Shown piece after piece: positions 23,034 through 31,098 of a stretch of DNA of 31,124 nt. The notes below the pieces were generated by a model. It was not told the DNA's origin. It saw only the letters and a list, made by a program, of their open reading frames with translations, and did not search any database. The first letter of the stretch is position 1. The number at the start of each line of letters is the position of its first letter. Both the position numbers and the translations under genes were made by a program. Source of the DNA: Selenomonas sp. AE3005 (lineage in GTDB: Bacteria; Bacillota; Negativicutes; Selenomonadales; Selenomonadaceae); assembly GCF_905233635.1 (NCBI RefSeq), contig NZ_CAJODG010000027.1, positions 1-31,124 of the forward strand, read 5' to 3'.

Positions 23034-25013
23034 ATGTCCATTCGTGTAAGCAGCAATCAGATGGTCTACGGTTATCAGAAACAATTAAACGATGCTAACA
23101 CTCGGCAGACAAGTCTGTTGGAACAGGGCGATGGCAGTAAGCTTCATCGTCCTTCCGATAATCCGGTAGATTATTCCAAGTATATCCGCTATGATACATC
23201 TCTTAATGAAAATGAGCAGTATACCAACAATGTCAATACAGGTCTTGCCTGGATGAAGACTTCGGATTCGGCACTGGTCAATATGACGGCCATTCAGACC
23301 ACATTTAAGGAAAAGACCATCGCTGCAGCAAATGATACCAATAACACTACGGATATGGCTGCTATTGGTAAGGAAATGATGGCGGAAATTCAAGAAATTG
23401 TGTCCTTGGGCAATACCATGCAGGGAGATAGCTATGTGTTTGGCGGACAGAAAGATTTGGTAAGGCCTTTTGAATTATCTACAGAAGAATTCGATAGAGG
23501 CCTCGCTAAGACTTTAGATGAAACACAGGCAGCCTACTTCAATACTGCTGACAGCAGCGGCACGATGACACAGATGTTAGTTCTTGAAGATGAGGCTGAT
23601 CCTAACAATCTTTATTATCTGGATACTACTACAGGCCGATTGTATACCAAAGATTTTGTGGAAAATGGATATAAAAATGAGAAGAGTGCTGGAAAGACTG
23701 CGGCTACTGATGATGATATAGCAGATCTATATGAAAATGAAGAGTACTCGCATGGTAAAATGGTAGCTGGTTACCCTGGGACTGGCACATTAACTAGCGG
23801 TGCGTTAAATGCTTTAGGGGCAGGTCTTAACCCGCCGGTGACGTTGGGGGAACCTGTGTATTTAGTTCAAGATACTAGTGGAACGTTTTATTATGGTGAT
23901 AGTACGACTGGGAAGGTGTATGATGCAACGCTTAAGGAAGTAGGTACCTTTCCAAGCAAAGATTATAAGTATGCGCCGGAAAGAGGGAATGGAAGTGTCT
24001 ATAATCCTGTTGGACCACTAGTGATATATAATGATGATGGTGACCAGTTTTTTGCGGATGATTCTCAAGGTTCCAATGGACCAATTTTCAAAAATTTTGC
24101 AGATGTAAAGTCTGATTTTACCAAAGACGACATGGATGCAGGAAAGATTGTGGATGACTTATATGGAGTAAATCAAAAATATACTTGGTCAAGCAACTAT
24201 TTTGATTTTGAGAATGGTGATCCTATCTATGTTGGGGTTACAGATGCAAATGGGAAACAATACTATTATGATCAGAAAACGAAAGATATCTATACAGAGG
24301 AATATTTGCAAGAGTGTAAGACCAATAGTCAAGTTGTTGATTCTAAAAAAAGCATTGGTAATATGAAATCCATGTATATTGCCGCTAATTTTGACAATCG
24401 GGGCAAGATACTGGATGAGGATGCTGCTGGAGACGATATTGTTAATGCTGGTGCTGACTATGAAACGAACATCATTGATGAGTATGGGCGTACGGTTACA
24501 TTAAAACTAGCCAGTATTAAACAGCAGCTAGCTAAATTTAATGGAGATCAGAAGTACGTTTCTATGGTTAAGAAGAATGGGACTACTGAGCCAACAGCAG
24601 ATACAGTTAATGTTACCAGTTCAGAAATCTTTGGCATGGATTTATTCGATGATCCGAATTCGGGCAATTCCCCATCTGGCACGGCCATGCTGAATGAAAT
24701 GTTGACGGTTCATGCCAAAGTGGTGGGGGATGACCATATCTGGTTGGATACGGACGGTGTAACCATCGCCGATGAAGCCCATGCGCAGACGGTCAAGACG
24801 GAAACTAAGTTGGGGGCCCGTACTCAGCTGTACAATTCCGTTAGCACCATGCTGACTACCCAGAATGAAATTATCACCGGAGATATCACCAATACATCCT
24901 CAACCGATGTGGCAAGGCTGGCCGTCCAGCTTATGCAGGAGCAGACCATCTACAATATGAGCTTGTCTTTGGGCGCGAGAATTCTCCCTCAGAGCCTCGC
25001 TGATTATCTGTGA
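23034..25013 (+). CDS. flgL: Flagellar hook-associated protein 3 (FlgL) with large insert
   Basis: At 659 residues it is about twice the usual FlgL (around 300). The start MSIRVSSNQMVYGYQKQL follows GAGGTG. The N-terminal D0/D1 has HRPSDNPVDYSKYI and GLAWMKTSDSAL, and TMQGDSYVFGGQK precedes the variable domain. The C-terminal D0/D1 (about 590-659) has TSSTDVARLAVQLMQEQTIYN and ends ARILPQSLADYL. Between about 150 and 560 lies a Tyr/Asp-rich insert with at least three copies of a YY.D..T....Y motif. FlgL joins FlgK to the first flagellin, so the insert would be displayed at the filament base. AT content and codon use shift in the insert, suggesting a different evolutionary history. Confidence 0.93.
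   Translation: MSIRVSSNQMVYGYQKQLNDANTRQTSLLEQGDGSKLHRPSDNPVDYSKYIRYDTSLNENEQYTNNVNTGLAWMKTSDSALVNMTAIQTTFKEKTIAAANDTNNTTDMAAIGKEMMAEIQEIVSLGNTMQGDSYVFGGQKDLVRPFELSTEEFDRGLAKTLDETQAAYFNTADSSGTMTQMLVLEDEADPNNLYYLDTTTGRLYTKDFVENGYKNEKSAGKTAATDDDIADLYENEEYSHGKMVAGYPGTGTLTSGALNALGAGLNPPVTLGEPVYLVQDTSGTFYYGDSTTGKVYDATLKEVGTFPSKDYKYAPERGNGSVYNPVGPLVIYNDDGDQFFADDSQGSNGPIFKNFADVKSDFTKDDMDAGKIVDDLYGVNQKYTWSSNYFDFENGDPIYVGVTDANGKQYYYDQKTKDIYTEEYLQECKTNSQVVDSKKSIGNMKSMYIAANFDNRGKILDEDAAGDDIVNAGADYETNIIDEYGRTVTLKLASIKQQLAKFNGDQKYVSMVKKNGTTEPTADTVNVTSSEIFGMDLFDDPNSGNSPSGTAMLNEMLTVHAKVVGDDHIWLDTDGVTIADEAHAQTVKTETKLGARTQLYNSVSTMLTTQNEIITGDITNTSSTDVARLAVQLMQEQTIYNMSLSLGARILPQSLADYL
23590..24318 (+). repeat. 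Degenerate protein repeats in the FlgL insert
   Basis: Three units share the core D-x-(2,4)-YY-x-D-x-x-T-x-x-x-Y-(T/D): NNLYYLDTTTGRLYTKDF, then GTFYYGDSTTGKVYDATL, then GKQYYYDQKTKDIYTEEY. Two of them begin GEPVYLVQD and GDPIYVGVTD. A fourth, weaker copy is IYNDDGDQFFADDSQGSNG. They resemble the short beta-hairpin repeats of cell-surface binding proteins, but no named family is certain. Confidence 0.6.
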
Positions 25014-25061
25014 TAATTTTTAATTTCCCGCTAAGTTTTTAGGGTATTTTTAATAAAAACA

Positions 25062-25070
25062 TGGTAAAAT
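25062..25070 (+). promoter_or_regulatory. Possible extended -10 promoter element before yviE
   Basis: TGGTAAAAT (25062-25070) fits an extended -10 (TGn plus TAAAAT) in the 112-bp gap after flgL, which is the longest gap in this operon. No good -35 lies upstream. It could start a separate yviE-fliW-csrA transcript. Confidence 0.3.
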
Positions 25071-25125
25071 ATGAGTAAGTAAACGGATTTAGCAGGAATT
25101 TCCCAGGGAAAGGGTGAAATAATCT

Positions 25126-25722
25126 ATGCTGAGCAATATGTTAATGCTTAATATGCGGTTCACCCAGCCCATGATTGGTCTGCACACGCAGCTGGGAAAA
25201 CTGGAGGCTCACTCTACGCCTGCCGAGCTGCACGCCAACACACGGCAGGCCCGTTCCAACAGGCATTGGACGCAGCCCACCGTGGAGATAGACCAATATC
25301 CCAGCCGTCATGCTTATGGCTTTACCAATCACTCGGACTTTGCCAAAGAGCATGGTCAGAAAGGATTTTCCGACTTGTCGCAGACAACCTCCCGTTGGAC
25401 ACAGGAGGCATGGGACAATGTGGAAAACAGCGGCAAGCGTGGCAAGAAGCCTGTAGAACAGCGGTATGACAGCAAACTCCGTCAGGAGATAAATCAGAGC
25501 AAAAACTGGCATATAGTAACGGAACTCATTCCCGACCCCACGATAACCTTCCATCCTGTTGAGGCAGTAGGGGAACCTGATCTAGGGGATGTTTCGGTAA
25601 ATATTGATACACAGGCTTTTGCGCAGACACATTTTACTCCGGGGCAGGTTGAGACATACATGCAGCAAAAGGCCAATGTAGAACGCTGGGTAACCGAAGG
25701 CAAGTACGATATTTACGCATGA
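25126..25722 (+). CDS. DUF6470 family flagellar protein (YviE-like)
   Basis: The 198-residue protein lies between flgL and fliW, where Bacillus has yviE. It has the family pattern of a Leu/Met-rich start, PTVEIDQYPSRHAYGF in the first third, a helical middle (SQTTSRWTQEAWDNVEN), and a C-terminal beta-rich segment ending EGKYDIYA. There is no signal peptide. The function of YviE/DUF6470 is not established; the fixed position next to the FliW-CsrA switch suggests a role in late flagellar assembly or its control. The start at 25126 follows AAAGGGTGA; ATG 25138 three codons on is a possible alternative. Confidence 0.7.
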   Translation: MLSNMLMLNMRFTQPMIGLHTQLGKLEAHSTPAELHANTRQARSNRHWTQPTVEIDQYPSRHAYGFTNHSDFAKEHGQKGFSDLSQTTSRWTQEAWDNVENSGKRGKKPVEQRYDSKLRQEINQSKNWHIVTELIPDPTITFHPVEAVGEPDLGDVSVNIDTQAFAQTHFTPGQVETYMQQKANVERWVTEGKYDIYA

Positions 25723-25752
25723 GTGATTCACGCGGAAGTGGAGGCATAAGAG

Positions 25753-26199
25753 ATGAGAAAAGTCAACACGTTGAGATTTGGTGAAGTAGAAGTAGCAGAG
25801 GATAAAGTTGTACATTTTGCCGATGGTATCCCAGCCTTCGAAGACGAACATGAATTTGTTATTGTTCCCTATGATGAAGAAAGTCCTTATGTTTTCCTAC
25901 AGTCACTGACGACACCGGACTTGGCGTTTTTGATGACCGTACCTTTTGTATTCTTCCCGGATTATGAGTTTGAGCTGGATGATGAAAATCAAAACAAGCT
26001 GGAACTTACCAATCAGGAAGATATGCTCATCTATACGCTGATTACAGTCAATGGTGGCAAGGTACAGGACATGACAGCCAATCTTATGGCGCCTGTGGTT
26101 ATAAATACTGCCAATATGCAGGCTCGTCAGCTCGTACTTGACCGCAGCAATTACACAACCAAGCATAGATTGTTTCCGGAAAATAAGGAGGAACAATAA
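25753..26199 (+). CDS. fliW: Flagellar assembly factor FliW
   Basis: The 148-residue protein starts after GTGGAGGCA. FliW features are clear: RFGEVEVAEDKVVHFADGIPAFED at the start, LQSLTTPDLAFLMTVPFVFFPDYEF in the middle, and ANLMAPVVINTANMQARQLVL near the end. FliW binds CsrA and blocks it until newly made flagellin displaces FliW, giving homeostatic control of flagellin translation (established in Bacillus). Its TAA overlaps the csrA start codon by one base, so the two are translationally coupled. The csrA ribosome-binding site AAGGAGG lies inside the fliW end. Confidence 0.96.
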   Translation: MRKVNTLRFGEVEVAEDKVVHFADGIPAFEDEHEFVIVPYDEESPYVFLQSLTTPDLAFLMTVPFVFFPDYEFELDDENQNKLELTNQEDMLIYTLITVNGGKVQDMTANLMAPVVINTANMQARQLVLDRSNYTTKHRLFPENKEEQ

Positions 26200-26426
26200 T
26201 GCTCGTATTAACCAGAAAACCTCGTCAGCAGATTATGATTGGTGACAATATTGTTATTAACGTGGTGGAAGTGCAAGGCGACAATGTACGCATTGCCATT
26301 GATGCCCCGCGTGATATAAAAATCTATCGCGGCGAAATCTATCGCGCGATACAAGAAGAAAACAAGAATGCGGCCGCTCCGGTGCCCATGGATTTGGACT
26401 TAAGTGCCGGCCTGCCGAAGGAGTAG
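26199..26426 (+). CDS. csrA: Carbon storage regulator / flagellin translational repressor CsrA
   Basis: The 75-residue protein begins MLVLTRKPRQQIMIGDNIVI, followed by VRIAIDAPRDIKIYRGEIY. These are the beta-strands and RNA-contact residues of CsrA, including the basic LTRK strand and the Arg of IYRGEIY (E in most homologues at the Gly position). The dimer binds GGA motifs in RNA hairpin loops, usually blocking the ribosome-binding site. A probable target, a GGA hexaloop plus GGA-containing Shine-Dalgarno, sits in the flagellin-3 leader of this window. The C-terminal extension (about 58-75) is Pro/Ala-rich and probably disordered. Confidence 0.96.
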   Translation: MLVLTRKPRQQIMIGDNIVINVVEVQGDNVRIAIDAPRDIKIYRGEIYRAIQEENKNAAAPVPMDLDLSAGLPKE

Positions 26427-26470
26427 TTAGGAAGTTAGGAAAACTGGTGTAAATCTATGGAGGGATTAGC

Positions 26471-26911
26471 ATGGTAGGTAAAATTCAGGACATAGTGTCG
26501 GCCTCGATTGTGGCCGGTGCTGCGGAGCGGGTCAGCGACACATCATCAAGGCCGGCGGCGTCTAATAGCAAAAATCAGGAAATACCGGTAAAACGCATTG
26601 ATGATGTACAAAACGCACCAAAGTTTAATCAGACAGAGGAAGAGGAAGACCCATTGCAGGCTCGTGAAGAAGAACGCGAACCGATGGATGAAAAATCTGT
26701 CAGCTACATGACCAAGGAATTAAATGAGCTCATGAGCAAGATTAACTGCAACCTGGAATTCCAGTATCACAAGGAAGTCAATATGATGTCAGTGCGGATG
26801 CTGGACAAGAAAACCCATGAAGTAATCAAGGAAGTACCGCCAGAGGAAATGCTTGACCAGATGGCAAAGGCACGTGAATGGCTGGGCGCCTTCCTCGATA
26901 AGAACGCGTGA
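26471..26911 (+). CDS. flaG: Flagellar protein FlaG
   Basis: The 146-residue protein starts six bases after GGAGGG. The first 80 residues are low-complexity and acidic (EEEEDPLQAREEERE). The C-terminal half has the FlaG core: LNELMSKINCNLEFQYHKEV, then VRMLDKKTHEVIKEVPPEEM and a final helix. FlaG affects filament length and stability in other bacteria; its exact role is unclear. It is followed 13 bp later by fliD, whose ribosome-binding site overlaps the flaG stop, which matches the Bacillus order flaG-fliD-fliS-fliT. One cysteine is present. Confidence 0.9.
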   Translation: MVGKIQDIVSASIVAGAAERVSDTSSRPAASNSKNQEIPVKRIDDVQNAPKFNQTEEEEDPLQAREEEREPMDEKSVSYMTKELNELMSKINCNLEFQYHKEVNMMSVRMLDKKTHEVIKEVPPEEMLDQMAKAREWLGAFLDKNA

Positions 26912-26924
26912 GGAGGTGTGAATC

Positions 26925-29003
26925 ATGAGTGGTATTGGAATTTACGGCCTGTCAGGTTCTGGCATCGATGTTGACTCCATGGTCAAGATGGGCATGATGA
27001 CCAAGCAGAATCAGTATGACAAGCTGTATAAGCAGGAAGTAAAAAACGAGTGGACAAAAGAAGCCTATTCGGATATGTATAATAGTCTTAATACGTTCAA
27101 CTCATCTACGCTGTATAATTATAAGCTGTCGTCTACGTCAAGCCCTATGTCAGCTGTCAGCAGTAATACATCTGTGGCAACTGCTGCGGCTAATGCCGAT
27201 GCAGCTTCTATGTCGCATACGGTCAATGTGTCGGCTACAGCATCCAATGCTTACTTGCTTACCAATGGCTCTATTGACAGGGCAAACACTTCTTCAACTA
27301 GTGCGAATAAGAGTATATATTTGAAGGATATACTCTTTGATGAAGCCACGCAAAACACTTTGCGGTCACAAATAGAGGGAAATGAAACTTTGGCGAAATC
27401 CAAGCTTGTCAGCTTTACTATAGCTGATGGCACTGGTTCGGGAGCAAATAGTAAGGAAGTTTCATTTACGTACGCAGACATATTGAACAGTAACGAAACC
27501 TTGAATGATTTGGTTTCCAGTATCAATGGTGCAGGCGTGAACATCAAGGCATCTTACGACAGTGCTAATGATGCTTTTTCGTTGTATCAGAAAACCGGTG
27601 GTGCTGCTAATAAAATCATGTTCTCTGTTGGTACGGATACAGCAGCCGATTACGGAAAAAAACTGATTTCCAGCTTGAATTTGGGCGTTGTGACGCAGGT
27701 GGTGGATAGCAGTGGCAGCTTGAACAGTGAATTGTCCAGCCCCTTGTCCTTTGAATCAACCACAGGGACGAGTTCTGTAAGTGCTTCGTCCTTTAGCAGT
27801 TCTGCTTCTGTTTCGGCAAGCACGGTATTGAATACCTTGTTTAATGCTTCAGCCAGCAGCAATGAGGCTAAGTTTACGCTTTCAAATGGTACCGGCTCCA
27901 GCGAAATAAGCATTGCAGATGTATCAACGGCTACTGTTCAGGATTTGATTGATGCTATTAATAGTGCCAGCACTACGGATAATCTTGGCATAACCGCCAG
28001 CTTGGATGGCAGCACGCTGAAAATAGCGAATACAGATCCGGATAGCACGAATACCATTTCGCTTAGTGTTGCAAGTGATGCTGGTGAAGCGGCTGATATT
28101 AATGGTCGTAAGCTGATAAACGGCCTGCAGATTTCGTCTACGGAACTTACTGCTGATACTAATGGGATACAGGCTGCTGGTACGGATGCACAGGTGACTA
28201 TTGATGGCCGCAGCTATACCTCTGACACGGGCAAAATTACTGTAGGCAATGTCACCTATACATTGGCTGCTAAAGGTTCGACAACCGTCACGGTTAATCA
28301 GGATACGGATAAACTTATTGAAAACGTAAAGAAGTTTGTCGAAGATTACAACAAAATGCTGGATTCGCTCAATGATAAGTATTATGAGACCAAGTACAGC
28401 GACTATGGTGTGCTTACCAAGACTCAGGAAGACGGCATGACCAAGGAGCAGATTGAGAAGTGGAATGAAAAAGCAAAATCCGGTTTACTCAATCATGATA
28501 ATACCATCGGTAAGATTATCAGTGAAATGCGTGAGGCAATTTACACGCCGGTTGATTCCGTTACGGGCAAATACAATACCATGATGTCCATAGGTATTAG
28601 TTCAAAGACGGATAGAGGTCACTTGTATCTTGATGAGGATAAGCTGAAGAAAGCTTTGGCAGCTGAGCCGGATTGTGTGCGCCAAATCTTTACAGCTAGT
28701 GGTGAAATCACTGATGCCAACGGCAAGACAACTACTGATTACAAGAGTGAAGGCGTGGTGCAGAGAATTTCGGATTCTTTGTATAATAATCTCAAGACGA
28801 TGAAGTCCTATGCAGGAACATCCACGGAGACTTCTGATGGCAGCACGTTGGGGAATTTGATTCGTGAACTTCAGACGAAGATGTCTAATTTCAAAACGAT
28901 GATGAAGTCCTATGAAAATCTGCTATATAAGAAATATGATGCAATGGAAACAGCTATTCAGCGTTTAAGCGTATCTATGGGCTATATTACAGGAGGCCAA
29001 TAA
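26925..29003 (+). CDS. fliD: Flagellar filament capping protein FliD
   Basis: The 692-residue product, longer than the usual 450-500, starts after GAGGAGGTG. The N-terminal FliD domain (about 1-115) has GLSGSGIDVDSMVKMGM. Two hook-IN-like segments lie in the middle (about 150-240 and 300-385: KVSFTIADG-type strands and ATVQDLIDAINSAS). The C-terminal FliD domain (about 440-690) has NVKKFVEDYNKMLDSLNDKY and a final coiled-coil helix, LRTKMSNFKTMMKSYENLLY-like. FliD forms the cap under which flagellins fold and polymerise. The Ser/Thr-rich stretch around 90-130 and 280-310 may be glycosylated. The extra length probably reflects surface-exposed additions, as in the flagellins and FlgL here. Confidence 0.95.
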   Translation: MSGIGIYGLSGSGIDVDSMVKMGMMTKQNQYDKLYKQEVKNEWTKEAYSDMYNSLNTFNSSTLYNYKLSSTSSPMSAVSSNTSVATAAANADAASMSHTVNVSATASNAYLLTNGSIDRANTSSTSANKSIYLKDILFDEATQNTLRSQIEGNETLAKSKLVSFTIADGTGSGANSKEVSFTYADILNSNETLNDLVSSINGAGVNIKASYDSANDAFSLYQKTGGAANKIMFSVGTDTAADYGKKLISSLNLGVVTQVVDSSGSLNSELSSPLSFESTTGTSSVSASSFSSSASVSASTVLNTLFNASASSNEAKFTLSNGTGSSEISIADVSTATVQDLIDAINSASTTDNLGITASLDGSTLKIANTDPDSTNTISLSVASDAGEAADINGRKLINGLQISSTELTADTNGIQAAGTDAQVTIDGRSYTSDTGKITVGNVTYTLAAKGSTTVTVNQDTDKLIENVKKFVEDYNKMLDSLNDKYYETKYSDYGVLTKTQEDGMTKEQIEKWNEKAKSGLLNHDNTIGKIISEMREAIYTPVDSVTGKYNTMMSIGISSKTDRGHLYLDEDKLKKALAAEPDCVRQIFTASGEITDANGKTTTDYKSEGVVQRISDSLYNNLKTMKSYAGTSTETSDGSTLGNLIRELQTKMSNFKTMMKSYENLLYKKYDAMETAIQRLSVSMGYITGGQ

Positions 29004-29032
29004 TAGAATAGGTCTGACAGGGAGGCACATAT

Positions 29033-29446
29033 ATGGTAAACAATGCAGCAGAAGCCTATAAAAGACAACAAATTATGACAGCGACCCCGGAAGCATTGAC
29101 CCTGATGCTTTACAATGGCTGCCTAAAGTTTATGAATGAGGGTAAAGATGCAGTAGAGGCAAAACAGTATGAAAATGCCAACAACCTGCTGCAGCGTGCC
29201 CAGCAGATAATCTCTGAATTCCGTATTACCTTGAATATGGATTATGAAATATCACATCAACTTATGCCCCTGTACAATTATTGCTATGACCGCCTGGTGG
29301 AGGGCAATATCAAAAGCGATACAGCCATGATTCAGGAAGCTATTGACATCATCAAGGAATTGCGGGATGCTTGGGCGCAGGCGATGAAAAAAGCCCGTCA
29401 GGATGGCGGCACCAAGAATGTTCAGGGTGATAGCTATGTCGGATAA
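29033..29446 (+). CDS. fliS: Flagellin export chaperone FliS
   Basis: The 137-residue, four-helix protein follows GGGAGG. Family motifs are clear: NAAEAYKRQQIMTATPEALTLMLYNGCLKFM at the start, then ENANNLLQRAQQIISEFR and MDYEISHQLMPLYNYCYDRL. FliS binds the C-terminal D0 helix of flagellin in the cytoplasm and prevents premature polymerisation. All three flagellins here share that C-terminus, so one FliS could serve all. The last 11 bases overlap the fliT start. Confidence 0.96.
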   Translation: MVNNAAEAYKRQQIMTATPEALTLMLYNGCLKFMNEGKDAVEAKQYENANNLLQRAQQIISEFRITLNMDYEISHQLMPLYNYCYDRLVEGNIKSDTAMIQEAIDIIKELRDAWAQAMKKARQDGGTKNVQGDSYVG

Positions 29447-29783
29447 AGCTATGACACAGGCAAAGGCCAATTTTGAAATGTACTATACGTTGACGCAGGA
29501 ACTCTTGAAATTCATCAATAAGGAAGATATTGATGAATTTCTTGAGCTGGAGCGTCAGCGTAGTGACTTGGTTACACGCATGAAAGCTCTGCCGGAAACG
29601 GAAGTTTTTCGAAAGACCGATGAATGCAGGGAGCTGGTCGGGAAAATCAAGCCGCTTGATATGCAGGTGGTCTATAAGGCAAAAGCATGGCTCAATAAAT
29701 CCCGTCAGCAGAATGCTACTGTTCATGCCTATGATATTCAGAATATGAATAGTCTGGGGAATATTTTTAACAAAAAATATTAA
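29436..29783 (+). CDS. fliT: FliT-like flagellar protein
   Basis: The 115-residue helical protein starts at ATG 29436 (MSDKAMTQAKANFEMYY), a few bases after AGGGTGA; a longer in-frame reading from 29403 has no ribosome-binding site and lies inside fliS. Two long helices (TLTQELLKFINKEDIDEFLELERQR, then LVGKIKPLDMQVVYKAKAWL) and the position after fliS fit FliT, the chaperone of FliD. Sequence similarity to enteric FliT is weak across the family, so the call rests on length, helicity and gene order. It closes the operon before a strong terminator. Confidence 0.75.
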   Translation: MSDKAMTQAKANFEMYYTLTQELLKFINKEDIDEFLELERQRSDLVTRMKALPETEVFRKTDECRELVGKIKPLDMQVVYKAKAWLNKSRQQNATVHAYDIQNMNSLGNIFNKKY

Positions 29784-29811
29784 AAAACCTCTCCTTTGGG
29801 AGAGGTTTTTT
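29782..29811 (+). terminator. Strong terminator closing the flagellar operon
   Basis: CCTCTCC (29788-29794) pairs with GGAGAGG (29799-29805), flanked by six A before and six T after. The symmetrical A and T flanks could allow termination on both strands. Confidence 0.95.
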
Positions 29812-29827
29812 ATTTTTCTTACCGAAA

Positions 29828-29833
29828 TATAAT
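29828..29833 (+). promoter_or_regulatory. Possible -10 element of the glycosyltransferase gene
   Basis: A perfect TATAAT lies 17 bases before the start codon, just upstream of GGGGGGAGG. The expected -35 position falls in the T-run of the terminator and has no clear match. The leader would be very short. Confidence 0.35.
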
Positions 29834-29849
29834 CAGGGGGGAGGCGAAA

Positions 29850-30983
29850 ATGGAAATGAATAATATAAGATTATCGGCTTGTTATATTGTAAGGAACGAA
29901 GAAAAAAATCTGCCAATCTCCTTAAATTCTGTTAAGCAAGCTGTAGACGAAATCATTGTGGTAGATACAGGTTCTACTGACAATACTAAGGCTGTAGCAC
30001 AAAACTATGGTGTAAAACTATATGATTATCATTGGCAAAATGATTTTTCTGCACCACGCAATTATGCCATTGAGCAAGCGCAAGGCGAATGGATTTTGTT
30101 TTTGGATGCAGATGAAACATTTCCTACTCCATTAGACAAGGATAGAATTTTGTCTTATTTAGATAGTATGCAGGATAAGGAGATGATCTTGCTCACTCGG
30201 CATAACATAGACAATTTAGACCAACAGCGTATATTTTATAAGGACTGGAGTCCGCGTATCTTCCGGAATCGACATGATTTGCGCTACCAGGGGCGGGTTC
30301 ATGAGTATGTTAGCAAATCGAATGGTGATTTACAGGTGGGCTATGCGCCCATGGAATTTTATCTCCTGCATACTGGTTATGCAGAAAGCATTAGTGCGGA
30401 TAAATGTCAGCGAAATTTACAAATTCTCAAGCAGGCTATTGATGAGGGGGCTTGGGAGCCTGTTTATGATTATTATTTAACGGACTGTTACTATGGTATA
30501 CAAAATTATGAGGCTGCCTTGCAACATGCAATTGCCTACTTAAAAAGTGGTACTTTTATATATGGTGGGAATGGGCGCAGCTACCGTATGATTTTGGAGT
30601 GTATGCGGGCACTGGGAATGCCTGATGCGGAGATGTTGCCATGGGCTGAAAAAGCATGTCAGGCATATCCGGATTTGCCTGAATTTTATGCTGAATGTGG
30701 CATGGTACTTTGTGGAATGGGGAAACTATCGGAGGCACGGGCACTTTTGCAGGAGTCACTGCAGCGTTATGACGAGGGAACAGCTGATTTTCGTCACGAA
30801 ACATATTTTTCTCCGGAAGTTGCAGCTAAGGTGGCAGCAAGGTTGGGCGAGATTGCGGAACTTTACGGTAATAAAAAAGAAGCAGCCGGCTGGTTCGTGC
30901 AGGCTCTGGATTATTGTCAGACTAATGACCGGATTGTAGCTAAGGCGCGAAATTTTTTGCAAAAAAATAAAATAATCATTTAA
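29850..30983 (+). CDS. Family 2 glycosyltransferase with TPR-like C-terminus, candidate flagellin glycosyltransferase
   Basis: The 377-residue protein starts at ATG 29850 after GGGGGGAGG (29836-29844); an in-frame ATG at 29796 falls in the terminator and is rejected. The N-terminal GT-A domain (about 8-190) has ACYIVRNEEKNL, VVDTGSTDNT at 38-46, FSAPRNYAIEQAQGEW and the DxD motif D86-A-D88-E. This resembles SunS-like or Selenomonas-type protein glycosyltransferases. The C-terminal part (about 190-377) is helical with TPR-like pairs (YDYYLTDCYYGIQNYEAALQHA, AEMLPWAEKACQAYPDLPEFYAECGM). It lacks a signal or transmembrane segment. Position right after fliS-fliT suggests O-glycosylation of flagellins in the cytoplasm; the donor sugar cannot be deduced. 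Selenomonas flagellins are known to be glycosylated. Confidence 0.8.
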   Translation: MEMNNIRLSACYIVRNEEKNLPISLNSVKQAVDEIIVVDTGSTDNTKAVAQNYGVKLYDYHWQNDFSAPRNYAIEQAQGEWILFLDADETFPTPLDKDRILSYLDSMQDKEMILLTRHNIDNLDQQRIFYKDWSPRIFRNRHDLRYQGRVHEYVSKSNGDLQVGYAPMEFYLLHTGYAESISADKCQRNLQILKQAIDEGAWEPVYDYYLTDCYYGIQNYEAALQHAIAYLKSGTFIYGGNGRSYRMILECMRALGMPDAEMLPWAEKACQAYPDLPEFYAECGMVLCGMGKLSEARALLQESLQRYDEGTADFRHETYFSPEVAAKVAARLGEIAELYGNKKEAAGWFVQALDYCQTNDRIVAKARNFLQKNKIII

Positions 30984-31006
30984 GTTATCGGAAAAATGAC
31001 CGATAA
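30981..31006 (+). promoter_or_regulatory. Sigma-28-like promoter at right edge
   Basis: TAAG (30981-30984) and CCGATAA (31000-31006) are 15 bases apart, close to the sigma-28 consensus and to the other promoters here. TTATCGG and CCGATAA also form a 7-bp stem, so the match could be coincidental. The driven gene would be beyond the window. Confidence 0.45.
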
Positions 31007-31025
31007 ATATAATGTAAGGCAAAGG

Positions 31026-31098
31026 TAATCAGCAAATCAATACAAGGATGCTTGTGGTCAGCTAGCAGCCACTTGCAAGAGTAGCGATTTGCTAATTA
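31026..31098 (+). repeat. 73-bp imperfect palindrome at right edge
   Basis: TAATCAGCAAATC (31026-31038) pairs with GATTTGCTAATTA (31086-31098) with one mismatch. Inside, CTTG (31051-31054) pairs with CAAG (31076-31079) and TGG (31055-31057) with CCA (31069-31071). No T-run follows. It may be a structured leader, a protein-binding site or part of a mobile end. The function is unknown. Confidence 0.5.

Noticed and set aside
22500..23084. Minus-strand frame of 194 codons across the flgK-flgL junction
   Set aside because: It spans two well-supported genes and their ribosome-binding region, with no coding signal of its own.
29796..29849. In-frame upstream start of the glycosyltransferase
   Set aside because: It falls inside the terminator hairpin of the preceding operon. 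ATG 29850 has a strong ribosome-binding site.
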